A stretch of 42,259 bases of DNA, from positions 1-42,259 of the forward strand of contig CACZUS010000043.1 of assembly GCA_902784425.1 (NCBI GenBank). Reading direction: 5' to 3'. Positions 1 through 7,470 of the stretch are shown here, piece by piece. The DNA comes from an uncultured Bacteroidales bacterium (GTDB taxonomy: Bacteria > Bacteroidota > Bacteroidia > Bacteroidales > Paludibacteraceae). Both the position numbers and the translations under genes were made by a program. The notes beneath the pieces were generated by a model, which saw only the letters and a program-made list of their open reading frames with translations, ran no database searches and was not told the DNA's origin. Position 1 is the first letter of the stretch; each line of letters begins with the position of its first letter.

Positions 1-133
1 TCTGTTTCGTAAAATAAAATTTAAGTTAATAATCTATGTTGATACAAATATAAAATAAATTAGGCGCATCACAAATCCATCTTCATTATTAATCGTCCTC
101 TTTTATTCATTTTTACAATTTCCATCATTTTTA

Positions 134-165
134 TTTGGTAGTTTTAAATATTTATTATAAATTTG
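134..165 (+). promoter_or_regulatory. Bacteroidetes-type promoter of perR-rbr
   Basis: A -33 element TTTG lies at 134-137 and a -7 element TAAATTTG (TAnnTTTG) at 158-165, separated by 20 nt. This matches the Bacteroidetes sigma-ABfr promoter layout. The start codon of perR follows at 198. The -7 box overlaps the inverted repeat at 160-180, so a repressor bound there would block polymerase. Bases 1-133 are AT-rich and show no gene. Confidence 0.65.
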
Positions 166-180
166 TAACGATTACAAATT
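160..180. promoter_or_regulatory. Perfect inverted repeat, candidate PerR operator
   Basis: The core is ATTTGTAA-CGA-TTACAAAT (161-179), and the outer A160/T180 also pair. This gives 9-bp arms around a 3-nt centre. It overlaps the -7 box of the perR promoter and the expected transcription start, and ends 17 bp before the perR start codon. Fur-family repressors bind AT-rich palindromes of this size and PerR is often autoregulated, so it is most simply the PerR operator. Binding by PerR is inferred, not shown. Confidence 0.6.
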
Positions 181-197
181 AAAACTTATTACAAACA

Positions 198-599
198 ATG
201 ACAGCTTATGAGCATTTACTAAAATACGACATCAAACCGTCCTCTCAGAGAATAGTCATCATGGACTATCTCTTAAACAACAGGACACACCCTACGTCGA
301 ATGAAATATACAATGCTCTGAAGGATGACAATCCGACTCTTTCAAAGACGACGGTCTATAACACATTGAAGTTATTTGAAGAGAAGGGTGCTGTATTGAA
401 TCTGAGTATTGATGAAAAGAATGCTCATTTTGATGGCGACACATCCGACCATGCTCATTTGATTTGTACCCAGTGCGGTAAAATCGTCGACATGGAAATA
501 ACAATGGCACCCAAAGTGTGCAACGATATGGGATGTGAGATTCACCAGACACACATATACATGAAAGGTATATGTGGGGAATGCAAAAAGGTAAACTAA
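198..599 (+). CDS. perR: Peroxide-responsive Fur-family repressor PerR
   Basis: A 133-residue Fur-family transcription factor. The N-terminal winged helix contains the recognition stretch STTVYNTL-like (about 49-57). The structural zinc site is two CxxC pairs, C90/C93 and C126/C129. The regulatory metal ligands of Bacillus subtilis PerR (H37, D85, H91, H93, D104) are all matched at a constant offset of 6, as H31, D79, H85, H87 and D98. Asp at the last position favours PerR over Fur, where Glu is usual. In PerR the bound Fe(II) catalyses oxidation of the His ligands by peroxide, which releases DNA. The gene is followed after 29 nt by rubrerythrin, a peroxide-removing enzyme, and preceded by a palindrome overlapping its promoter. 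Both fit an autoregulated peroxide-stress operon. Confidence 0.92.
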   Translation: MTAYEHLLKYDIKPSSQRIVIMDYLLNNRTHPTSNEIYNALKDDNPTLSKTTVYNTLKLFEEKGAVLNLSIDEKNAHFDGDTSDHAHLICTQCGKIVDMEITMAPKVCNDMGCEIHQTHIYMKGICGECKKVN

Positions 600-628
600 T
601 TACACAAAAAAATTAATTATATTTTATT

Positions 629-1177
629 ATGGCTAAATTCATTTGTACAGTATGTGGTTATGTCCACGAAGGAGACGAGGCTCCAGCACAATGTCCTCAA
701 TGTAAGGTTCCAGCATCCAAATTCAAAAAGCTAGATGAGTCTGAAGCATTATCATTTGTAACAGAACATGAAATCGGTGTAGCAAAAGGATGCGACGATG
801 AGATGATTAAAGATTTGAATGCTCACTTTAACGGCGAATGTTCAGAAGTAGGTATGTATCTTGCTATGAGCCGTCAAGCCGACAGAGAGGGTTATCCAGA
901 GATTGCTGAGGCATTCAAAAGATATGCATGGGAAGAGGCTGAGCACGCAGCTAAATTTGCAGAACTTTTAGGTGATGTAGTATGGGACACTAAAACGAAT
1001 TTGAATAAACGCATGAATGCGGAATCTGGAGCATGCGCAGATAAGATGAGAATCGCAAAACGCGCAAAAGAATTGAATCTGGACGCTATTCATGACACAG
1101 TTCACGAAATGGCTAAAGACGAAGCCCGTCATGGAAAAGGTTTCGAAGGGTTATACAAAAGATATTTTGGGAAATAG
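629..1177 (+). CDS. Reverse rubrerythrin (NADH peroxidase type)
   Basis: A 182-residue non-haem iron protein. A rubredoxin-like Fe(Cys)4 domain sits at the N-terminus (C6, C9, C22, C25), followed by a ferritin-like four-helix diiron domain with helix motifs EEAEH (about 109-113) and DEARH near the C-terminus. Classical rubrerythrins carry the rubredoxin part at the C-terminus; this order is that of the reverse rubrerythrins of clostridia and related anaerobes. The family reduces hydrogen peroxide to water in the cytoplasm using electrons from NADH-linked reductases. It lies 29 nt downstream of perR with no separate consensus promoter in the gap, and a strong terminator follows, so the two are probably one transcript controlled by PerR. 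Confidence 0.93.
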   Translation: MAKFICTVCGYVHEGDEAPAQCPQCKVPASKFKKLDESEALSFVTEHEIGVAKGCDDEMIKDLNAHFNGECSEVGMYLAMSRQADREGYPEIAEAFKRYAWEEAEHAAKFAELLGDVVWDTKTNLNKRMNAESGACADKMRIAKRAKELNLDAIHDTVHEMAKDEARHGKGFEGLYKRYFGK

Positions 1178-1195
1178 GAATCGTGAACTTGAAAG

Positions 1196-1223
1196 GAGTC
1201 ATCTTCGGATGACTCTTTTTTTT
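1196..1223 (+). terminator. Rho-independent terminator after perR-rbr
   Basis: A perfect 8-bp stem (GAGTCATC / GATGACTC) closes a TTCG tetraloop and is followed by eight T residues (1216-1223). It begins 18 nt after the rubrerythrin stop codon. The opposite strand has no T-run, so it does not serve the convergent CDF gene. Confidence 0.93.
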
Positions 1224-1276
1224 ATAGATGCGTTCTATATCACCAATAATAGCCTCTACAAAAATCTACTAAAACG

Positions 1277-2395
1277 TTAATCAGAATAATCTACATCCAA
1301 ATTAACAGATACCTGATATTCATTAAAACGTTCCTTAACACGTTCTATAATCTGTTTGACAAACAATTCTCGATCGGGTACGTTAAAATCCATCACCACG
1401 TCGAATGAGATTCTTTTTCGCTCCACATCTATGAATATACCATGCGTTTGAATGACACCTTCAATAGGATTAACAATATTCATCAACTCATTCTGCATGT
1501 GTCCCACTTCATCGTCTCCATTACATACCGCATAAATACCGAATGTAAGATAAATACTAAACTGTTCGTAGATATGCTGTTGCGCTCGTTGTGTCAAGAG
1601 ATGAATTTCACGCGCAGTGAGTTTATCATCAACACTGACATGAACAGAACCAATCACCTTATCGGGTCCGTAATCATGCAACACTAAATCATACGCTCCC
1701 AATATACCATCAATCGTTTTTATCTGTTCCTTAATGCTCTTTGTCAACTCCACATTGGCACGTGCACCCAACATCTGACTCACCGGTTGTGTAATCAATT
1801 CCACTCCCGCCTTTATAATGAAAATGGAGATAATCGCACCTATATATCCATCAATTGAAATGCCCCAAAGCATAGTGACAATAGCGCCCACCAATGTAGA
1901 TGCAGAAATAATAGCATCAAACGAGGCATCTGCTCCCGATGCAATCAAAGCATCCGAACGATACTTTTCTCCTTGGCGTTTTACATAACGTCCTAAGATT
2001 ATTTTCGTGACAATCGCCACACAAACAATCAATATAGTGACAAACGAATAGTTGGCCACCTCTGGCTCCAATACTTTCTTTATAGATTCTATAAGGGAAA
2101 GCACACCAGCAGCAAAGACAATACAAGCAATGATGATACCACTCAGATATTCTACCCGACCATGCCCATAGGGATGTTTCTTATCGGGTTTTCTATGTGC
2201 AATCTTAACTCCTATGATGGTGATGACAGACGACAACGCATCACTGAGATTATTGACAGCATCCAAAACAATAGCAATAGAGTTGGCCAGCAAACCAACT
2301 ATAGCCTTAAAGACTGACAAAAAAACATTTGTGATTATACCAACCACACTGGTTTTGGTAATCTCCTTATCACGTACCGACACTTTCTGACTCAT
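1277..2395 (-). CDS. Cation diffusion facilitator (CDF) metal exporter, Mn-type-like site
   Basis: A 372-residue member of the cation diffusion facilitator family. It has an N-terminal domain of about six transmembrane helices and a long cytoplasmic C-terminal region with the usual metallochaperone-like fold. Recognisable motifs are DAVNNLSDALSS in TM2 and HPYGHGRVEY after it (about 74-83). The transport site aligns as D45-x3-N49 in TM2 and D156-x3-D160 in TM5. Zinc CDFs usually have His/Asp there, while one Asn and three Asp is the pattern known from Mn exporters such as pneumococcal MntE. This makes Mn2+ (or Fe2+) more likely than Zn2+ as substrate, an inference from these residues. It is the last gene of ahcY-cdd-CDF, 9 nt after cdd. 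No terminator is evident after it. Confidence 0.88.
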   Translation of the reverse strand: MSQKVSVRDKEITKTSVVGIITNVFLSVFKAIVGLLANSIAIVLDAVNNLSDALSSVITIIGVKIAHRKPDKKHPYGHGRVEYLSGIIIACIVFAAGVLSLIESIKKVLEPEVANYSFVTILIVCVAIVTKIILGRYVKRQGEKYRSDALIASGADASFDAIISASTLVGAIVTMLWGISIDGYIGAIISIFIIKAGVELITQPVSQMLGARANVELTKSIKEQIKTIDGILGAYDLVLHDYGPDKVIGSVHVSVDDKLTAREIHLLTQRAQQHIYEQFSIYLTFGIYAVCNGDDEVGHMQNELMNIVNPIEGVIQTHGIFIDVERKRISFDVVMDFNVPDRELFVKQIIERVKERFNEYQVSVNLDVDYSD

Positions 2396-2404
2396 AGGTA
2401 TAAT

Positions 2405-2872
2405 TTATAAAGTGAACTGCAATGGCAAAAGATCCGCAATACTATCCACACGATATATGCCCTCTGTACCATACAAATACACAGTTATCTTCTGATGAAA
2501 TCTATTTTCCGTTTCCAACAACGATTGCCTACACGCACCACATGGGGTGATGGGTGTTTTTAGAAAACCATCAGCGTTCTTAGCCGCAATGGCTATAGCT
2601 TTCACTGGAGTATTCGGATGTTGCGCATTTGCATAGTAAAGCGCAGTTCTTTCCGCACATAGTCCACATGGATAAGAGGCATTTTCCTGATTATTTCCTG
2701 TATAGACAGACCCGTCTGACAAACGGACAGCCGCACCAACAGAGAAATGAGAATAGGGAGAATAAGAATTGGTCGTGGCATTTTGTGCCGCCACGACCAA
2801 ATTCTTTTCCATATCATTTAATTCATCAAATGTCAAAATAGTGACATTGCATGAAATAGTTAGTTTATCCAT
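2405..2872 (-). CDS. cdd: Cytidine deaminase
   Basis: A 155-residue zinc-dependent cytidine deaminase that converts cytidine and deoxycytidine to uridine and deoxyuridine for pyrimidine salvage. The active-site motifs are intact: CAER with the catalytic Glu and a zinc Cys, and PCGACRQ with the other two zinc Cys residues. A substrate-binding FSVGAA stretch lies upstream. The protein is somewhat longer than the usual 130 or so residues because of an N-terminal extension of about 15-20 residues. Its start lies 10 nt after the ahcY stop codon and its stop 9 nt before the CDF gene, so translation is probably coupled within one operon. Confidence 0.93.
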   Translation of the reverse strand: MDKLTISCNVTILTFDELNDMEKNLVVAAQNATTNSYSPYSHFSVGAAVRLSDGSVYTGNNQENASYPCGLCAERTALYYANAQHPNTPVKAIAIAAKNADGFLKTPITPCGACRQSLLETENRFHQKITVYLYGTEGIYRVDSIADLLPLQFTL

Positions 2873-2882
2873 TCGTCAATGA

Positions 2883-4301
2883 TTAATAACGATACCATTC
2901 AGACTTATACGGTCCATCAACAGTGACACCGATATAAGCAGCCTGTTCTGGTGTCAACTTAGTTAATTTCACACCGATTTTAGCAAGGTGAAGACGAGCA
3001 ACCTCCTCATCTAGATGTTTAGGCAAGCAATAAACCCCCACCTCATATTTTTTAGTAAACAATTCAATCTGAGCCAATGTTTGGTTGGTGAATGAGTTAC
3101 TCATCACGAATGAAGGGTGACCCGTAGCACAACCCAAGTTAACCAAACGTCCATCAGCCAAAAGGATGATAGAATGTCCGTCAGGGAAGAAATATTGATC
3201 CACCTGAGGCTTAATGTTACGACACTTAATGCCTGGATATTGTTTCAACTTAGCCACTTGTATTTCACTATCGAAGTGACCGATATTACAAACGATGGCA
3301 TAACTCTTCATCTTAGCCATGTGCTCAATGGTGATAACATCAATATTACCAGTAGTTGTCACGTAGATATCTCCATAAGGAAGAGCATCTTCCACGGTAA
3401 CGACTTCGTAACCCTCCATAGCTGCTTGAAGCGCACAGATTGGATCCACCTCTGTAATCAACACACGAGCACCGTATGAGCGCATGGAATGAGCGCATCC
3501 TTTACCCACATCACCATAACCGCAGACCACTACGACTTTTCCTGCAACCATAATATCCGTTGCACGTTTGATGCCATCTGCCAATGATTCACGGCAACCA
3601 TACAAGTTATCAAATTTAGATTTTGTAACAGAATCATTCACATTAAAGGCAGGGAAACGAAGTTTACCCTCTTTCTCCATTTGATAAAGACGATGAACAC
3701 CCGTGGTAGTCTCTTCTGAAACGCCCTTTATTCCAGTAATCATCTTACTAAAATAATCAGGTTTCTCCTTTTGGATTTCACCCAATATTTTCAGTAATTC
3801 AATTTCATCCTCGCTTTCAGCCTTACGAGACAATATGGATGGATTTTTCTCTGCATCTGCACCGAGATGAATCATCAAAGTAGCGTCACCACCATCATCC
3901 ACAATCATGTTAGGACCCAGTCCGTCACCAAAATTAAGAGCTTGTAACGTACACCACCAATACTCATCCAAAGACTCGCCCTTCCATGCGAAGACAGGCA
4001 CGCCTGCAGCAGCAATTGCAGCAGCGGCATGATCTTGTGTGGAGAATATATTGCAACTTGCCCAACGAACCTGAGCACCCAATTCAACCAATGTTTCAAT
4101 CAAAACAGCCGTTTGAATAGTCATATGAAGAGAACCAGAAACACGAGCACCCTTCAAAGGTTTTTGTTTACCATACTTTTCACGAAGAGCCATCAAACCA
4201 GGCATCTCATTTTCCGCCAATTCAATTTCTTTTCTACCAAAATCAGCCAAATTCATGTCTGCCACCTTGTACGGAAGCGCTGAAAACAATTTTTCTTTCA
4301 T
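2883..4301 (-). CDS. ahcY: Adenosylhomocysteinase (SAH hydrolase)
   Basis: A 472-residue S-adenosylhomocysteine hydrolase, the usual length for bacterial forms with the internal insertion. It splits S-adenosylhomocysteine into adenosine and homocysteine, so methyltransferases are not product-inhibited. The NAD-binding motif [12 protein letters not shown] lies around residue 257. The C-terminal tail ends in a KSEWYRY segment corresponding to the conserved Lys/Tyr tail that reaches into the neighbouring subunit. It is the first gene of a compact operon with cdd (10-nt gap) and a CDF exporter. Adenosine produced here and cytidine salvage by Cdd are both nucleoside metabolism, but the link to a metal exporter is not obvious. 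Confidence 0.96.
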   Translation of the reverse strand: MKEKLFSALPYKVADMNLADFGRKEIELAENEMPGLMALREKYGKQKPLKGARVSGSLHMTIQTAVLIETLVELGAQVRWASCNIFSTQDHAAAAIAAAGVPVFAWKGESLDEYWWCTLQALNFGDGLGPNMIVDDGGDATLMIHLGADAEKNPSILSRKAESEDEIELLKILGEIQKEKPDYFSKMITGIKGVSEETTTGVHRLYQMEKEGKLRFPAFNVNDSVTKSKFDNLYGCRESLADGIKRATDIMVAGKVVVVCGYGDVGKGCAHSMRSYGARVLITEVDPICALQAAMEGYEVVTVEDALPYGDIYVTTTGNIDVITIEHMAKMKSYAIVCNIGHFDSEIQVAKLKQYPGIKCRNIKPQVDQYFFPDGHSIILLADGRLVNLGCATGHPSFVMSNSFTNQTLAQIELFTKKYEVGVYCLPKHLDEEVARLHLAKIGVKLTKLTPEQAAYIGVTVDGPYKSEWYRY

Positions 4302-4341
4302 TTTATATTATTATTTTATCAACATTATCATTTTCACTTTG

Positions 4342-4372
4342 CAAACTTACAAAAAAATAAGGTTGGACGAAA
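4342..4372 (-). promoter_or_regulatory. Candidate promoter of ahcY-cdd-CDF
   Basis: On the minus strand a perfect -7 box TAAGTTTG lies at 4349-4342, about 40 nt upstream of the ahcY start. A weak -33-like TTTCG (4372-4368) lies about 18 nt further upstream, inside the loop of the preceding ompH terminator. The -7 match is good and the -33 match poor. Confidence 0.45.
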
Positions 4373-4386
4373 GCGCCAACCTTATT
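4351..4386 (-). terminator. Rho-independent terminator after ompH-like gene
   Basis: An 11-bp stem (AATAAGGTTGG / CCAACCTTATT, 4356-4366 and 4376-4386) with a 9-nt loop is followed on the minus strand by a T-run (4356-4351). It starts 21 nt after the stop of the OmpH-like gene. Confidence 0.92.
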
Positions 4387-4407
4387 AAATCACATACCCA
4401 ATTTATG

Positions 4408-5049
4408 TTATTTTTTCTTGCTATATCTATCATTTAGTTGAGACAATACATCTGAGGTAATGTCCAATGCTTCATCAGCATACAATAGATCAGCACTATT
4501 AATAATCATCTTGTATTTACGATCTTGATTATAACTTTTGAAGAAAGTATCGATCGTATCCATCAACTGTTTGGTCAGTTTCAACTGCTCATTAGCAAAA
4601 TCCTGCTCCAATCGAAGTTGTAGTTGTTGCAACTCTTGATTTTTTGAGTACAAACGATTCTGTTCTTGTTCAAACGACTCCTTTGTCAAGAATCCACCTG
4701 ATTGATATTTTTGTTGGAACACTTCCAACTCTGTTGCCAACTTTTGTTGTGCACTCTTTAACTCCTTAGTGGATTTAGCCTCTTTTTGCAAAAGTTTTTC
4801 ATTCCATTTTTTATAGAAATCATACGTTTGCAAGCTCTCTTGTAACTTACCCACATTCACATACGCAATAGGGTATGCAGTGTCTTTCTTAACAATCAAT
4901 GAATCTTCAGGAAGGATAGCAAGAGAATCCTTAGTGTTTGCATCATCAACCGACTCAGCGCATTCACCTTTTGAGGAGAAATGCATAACATACAAACCTA
5001 TAACCGCCAACGCCAAGATTGACAAAGCTATTATATTAAAATTTTTCAT
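4408..5049 (-). CDS. OmpH/Skp-family periplasmic chaperone-like protein
   Basis: A 213-residue protein with an uncleaved-looking N-terminal hydrophobic segment (about 6-23), an acidic linker, then the OmpH/Skp start IAYVNVGKL (about 62-70). A long charged, Gln/Glu/Lys-rich coiled-coil region follows (about 80-170), as in the tentacle helices of Skp. Skp holds unfolded outer-membrane proteins in the periplasm. Here the chaperone would be membrane-anchored rather than free, because no clear signal-peptidase or lipobox site follows the hydrophobic stretch. It lies 5 nt after a small membrane-protein gene and is followed by a strong terminator, so the two form a short operon. A role in outer-membrane protein assembly is inferred from the family. 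Confidence 0.82.
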   Translation of the reverse strand: MKNFNIIALSILALAVIGLYVMHFSSKGECAESVDDANTKDSLAILPEDSLIVKKDTAYPIAYVNVGKLQESLQTYDFYKKWNEKLLQKEAKSTKELKSAQQKLATELEVFQQKYQSGGFLTKESFEQEQNRLYSKNQELQQLQLRLEQDFANEQLKLTKQLMDTIDTFFKSYNQDRKYKMIINSADLLYADEALDITSDVLSQLNDRYSKKK

Positions 5050-5054
5050 GAAAC

Positions 5055-5282
5055 TTATTTGTTTTGTTTGTTTAATTTTCTATGTTGGGAATTCGTTTTT
5101 ATGTTATTATATTCCATGTAATCCTGGGTCTGAACACAATAAACACCACGTTTATTCAGTGCTTTATTCCCTCCTACGTGCGTATTAGGAAACTTTCCTT
5201 TTTTTGAAATAAGAATCTTGACACCTAACAATGCGAAAGATATCACGACAATCGATAATGTCAACAAGAAAAGTTTCAACAT
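5055..5282 (-). CDS. Small conserved membrane protein with FPNTHVGGNKAL motif
   Basis: A 75-residue protein with one N-terminal transmembrane helix (about 3-24), a short basic stretch, then the motif FPNTHVGGNKAL followed by a basic segment with a single Cys (about residue 49) and a polar, basic tail. From memory, short Bacteroidales proteins with a very similar FPxTHVGxNKA...GIxCxQ pattern are widespread and unnamed; no function is assigned here. It lies 5 nt upstream of the OmpH-like gene with its own promoter, so the pair is likely cotranscribed. The tail after the motif, rich in Asn, Gln and Lys, looks variable. The strong motif and tight operon spacing argue it is a real gene despite its size. 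Confidence 0.75.
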   Translation of the reverse strand: MLKLFLLTLSIVVISFALLGVKILISKKGKFPNTHVGGNKALNKRGVYCVQTQDYMEYNNIKTNSQHRKLNKQNK

Positions 5283-5309
5283 GGCTGTAACACCTTTTTA
5301 AATTCAGCG

Positions 5310-5317
5310 CAAATATA
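5310..5317 (-). promoter_or_regulatory. -7 promoter element of the small membrane protein-ompH operon
   Basis: TATATTTG on the minus strand matches TAnnTTTG and lies 27 nt upstream of the start codon at 5282. No clear TTTG -33 element lies at the expected distance. The rest of the 5283-5396 gap shows no gene and no hairpin terminator for the upstream Na/Pi gene. Confidence 0.4.
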
Positions 5318-5396
5318 AAGTTTCTTATAATATGAAAAAGCACACAACTTTCATTTTTACATTATTTCAGAACTTTATATAAGCATTTAACATCTT

Positions 5397-7088
5397 TTAA
5401 TAAGTTGTTTTCTTCGGACCAGCAATTTCTATTACATTAATCACATAATCACCTAGTTTTTCGCATTCTGAAATCATATCCATGTAATAGACGCCCATCT
5501 GATAATCATACAACTTTTCATTAATATCCACAATATTCTGATTCTTAAGTTGTTTTCGATAGTTATTGATTTCCATTTCGATATTAAGTGATTTATTAAT
5601 GTCAGATTCTTTCAAATCTGTAGCCTTTACAATATAGATCATTTGTGTAAGGGCAGAATCAGCCAATTTAAACATGTTATGAATATGTTCGAGCTGTTTT
5701 TCTGTGAAATCAACTTTTGAAGAATTTTGTCTCTTTCGTCTGATTGTTCTTGCTAAGTTATAGCAACTATCACCAATACTTTCCAACTCAGAAACTTGTC
5801 GCATCATATGTTGGATTTCCGTTTTACTCTCAGCGCTCAAACGTCCTTCTGAGACTTTGTTAAGATAGTCGGCGATACGGATTTCCGAATCGTCTGTGAT
5901 ATTTTCATATTTTTCAATTCGGCTAAACAACTTATTAAAGTCATCTCCTTTTTCTATATGCAACAATTCAGGAACAAAATGGAACATTTTCTGACAACGT
6001 TCTGCGAAAAGTATGATTTCTTTTTTTGCCTCTAAGATAGACAACTCGGAAGTGGACAATAAACCGCCACTGATGTACATAAGTCTTGACTCGTCCTCTT
6101 CTTCTGATTTGGATGGGATGATAACACTTACCAATCTAGACAATGGCTTAACAAACCAAACCAGAATCATCACATTGCATAAATTGAAAGACGTATGGAA
6201 TGCAGCAAGCACCATTGCCAACACGGATTTGTCAGATGCAGGAGAATGAGGATCCACATTGACCAAAGAGCAAACAAAATCCACGAAATAAGGGAATATT
6301 GTAAAGATCCAAGCCACACCAAAAACATTAAATACCATATGGGCCATAGCTGCTCGTCTCGCCTGTGTCGATGCAGAGAGAGCCACGATATTAGACGTTA
6401 CCGTTGTACCAATATTCTCGCCCAACACCAGAGCAATTCCCATGTAAATATTCAAAACACCAGTAGTACACAATGTCATGGTGATAGCCATAATAGCAGC
6501 CGAACTTTGTACCGAGAATGTTAAGAGTCCGCCGATAAGCAAGAAAAGCAAATAGGACCAATATCCATGGCTACTCATTGATCCGAAAACAGCCTGAACC
6601 GTTTCATTTTGATCAAGGTGCATACCTTTCGCATTGGCACTCAATGTGGTGAGACCTAAAAGCAACAAGGCGAGTCCCATAATAAACTCGCCCATATTTC
6701 TACTTTTATTAGAATAAATACACGCAATGGCCACAACGATTGCACTGTAAACAACATATTGCATGTAATTTCCAGAGCCTCCCAGCACCATAATCCAAGC
6801 CGTGACAGTCGTACCGATATTGGCACCCATGATAACAGAGATAGCCTGTGTCAGAGTCAACAAACCTGCACTCACGAAACTAACGGTCATCACCGTTGTT
6901 GCCGTTGAAGATTGAACTGCTGCTGTGATAAAAGCTCCTGTTAGAATACCGGAAACTCGATTGGTAGTCATAGTTCCCAGAAAATGTCTGAGTTTACTAC
7001 CCGCCATTTTCTGCAGACCTTCACTCATGACTTTCATACCGTACATAAGTAAAGCGACAGAACCAGCTAAGATTATTAATGACGCCAT
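5397..7088 (-). CDS. Na+/phosphate cotransporter family protein with PhoU-like domain
   Basis: A 563-residue inner-membrane protein of the Na/Pi cotransporter (PNaS, NptA-like) family. The membrane part (about 1-320) holds the two inverted QSS repeats typical of the family, VQSSTATTV (about 58-66) and VQSSAAIMA (about 193-201). Each half also has a G(A/E)NIGTTVT signature. The C-terminal cytoplasmic part (about 345-563) is helical and charged and corresponds to the PhoU-like domain found in bacterial members. The family imports phosphate with sodium, or is proposed to export it when fused to PhoU. It is monocistronic, with 382 nt separating it from the divergent nusB operon and 114 nt of non-coding sequence after it. 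Confidence 0.92.
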   Translation of the reverse strand: MASLIILAGSVALLMYGMKVMSEGLQKMAGSKLRHFLGTMTTNRVSGILTGAFITAAVQSSTATTVMTVSFVSAGLLTLTQAISVIMGANIGTTVTAWIMVLGGSGNYMQYVVYSAIVVAIACIYSNKSRNMGEFIMGLALLLLGLTTLSANAKGMHLDQNETVQAVFGSMSSHGYWSYLLFLLIGGLLTFSVQSSAAIMAITMTLCTTGVLNIYMGIALVLGENIGTTVTSNIVALSASTQARRAAMAHMVFNVFGVAWIFTIFPYFVDFVCSLVNVDPHSPASDKSVLAMVLAAFHTSFNLCNVMILVWFVKPLSRLVSVIIPSKSEEEDESRLMYISGGLLSTSELSILEAKKEIILFAERCQKMFHFVPELLHIEKGDDFNKLFSRIEKYENITDDSEIRIADYLNKVSEGRLSAESKTEIQHMMRQVSELESIGDSCYNLARTIRRKRQNSSKVDFTEKQLEHIHNMFKLADSALTQMIYIVKATDLKESDINKSLNIEMEINNYRKQLKNQNIVDINEKLYDYQMGVYYMDMISECEKLGDYVINVIEIAGPKKTTY

Positions 7089-7470
7089 TCTTTCTTAATA
7101 TGAATTTATACTTCAAAATTGAAAAAATCATTTACATTCTCTTGTCAGAACTGCAAATACGAAAAAATTCATTTTTCCAATTCGTCGGCAAATGTAATAT
7201 AAAATTTTTTACGAAAAAATAGTTGTTAGTAATTTTCAATAATCAAAACAAGGAAAATTTAATTCTTTTTTTTTCACAATTCTAATTACATATCTAAAGA
7301 GTAATGTTAAGGTAAGTTCTATAAATTCACCGTTTAAACAAAAAGTTAAAACAATAACATTCATGATTAGCCATAATGAAATCAGCATGCATTCTGTCTC
7401 ATTTTTTCATAAAAAGGAGTAAAAATACGGAATTATTAAGTAATTTTGCAGCAAAGAATTGTATTGAAAA
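7089..7470. other. Non-coding intergenic region between divergent genes
   Basis: 382 AT-rich bases between the Na/Pi gene (-) and nusB (+). It should hold both promoters. Only the nusB -7 box (7441-7448) is a strict match; a variant CGTATTTG lies on the minus strand about 70 nt upstream of the Na/Pi start. No small gene, tRNA or repeat was seen. Confidence 0.6.
7441..7448 (+). promoter_or_regulatory. -7 promoter element of nusB-yajC-ybbR-coaE
   Basis: TAATTTTG matches TAnnTTTG and lies 22 nt before the nusB start codon. A TTTG -33 element is not present at the expected distance, so the leader would be short and the promoter imperfect. Confidence 0.4.

Noticed and set aside
1092-1280. 62-codon plus-strand frame overlapping the rubrerythrin gene end
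   Set aside because: It runs in another frame through the rubrerythrin gene and its terminator hairpin, with no recognisable protein features.
4302-4355. Possible SAH-responsive riboswitch before ahcY
   Set aside because: The leader after the -7 box is only about 40 nt of AT-rich sequence, too short and unstructured for an aptamer.
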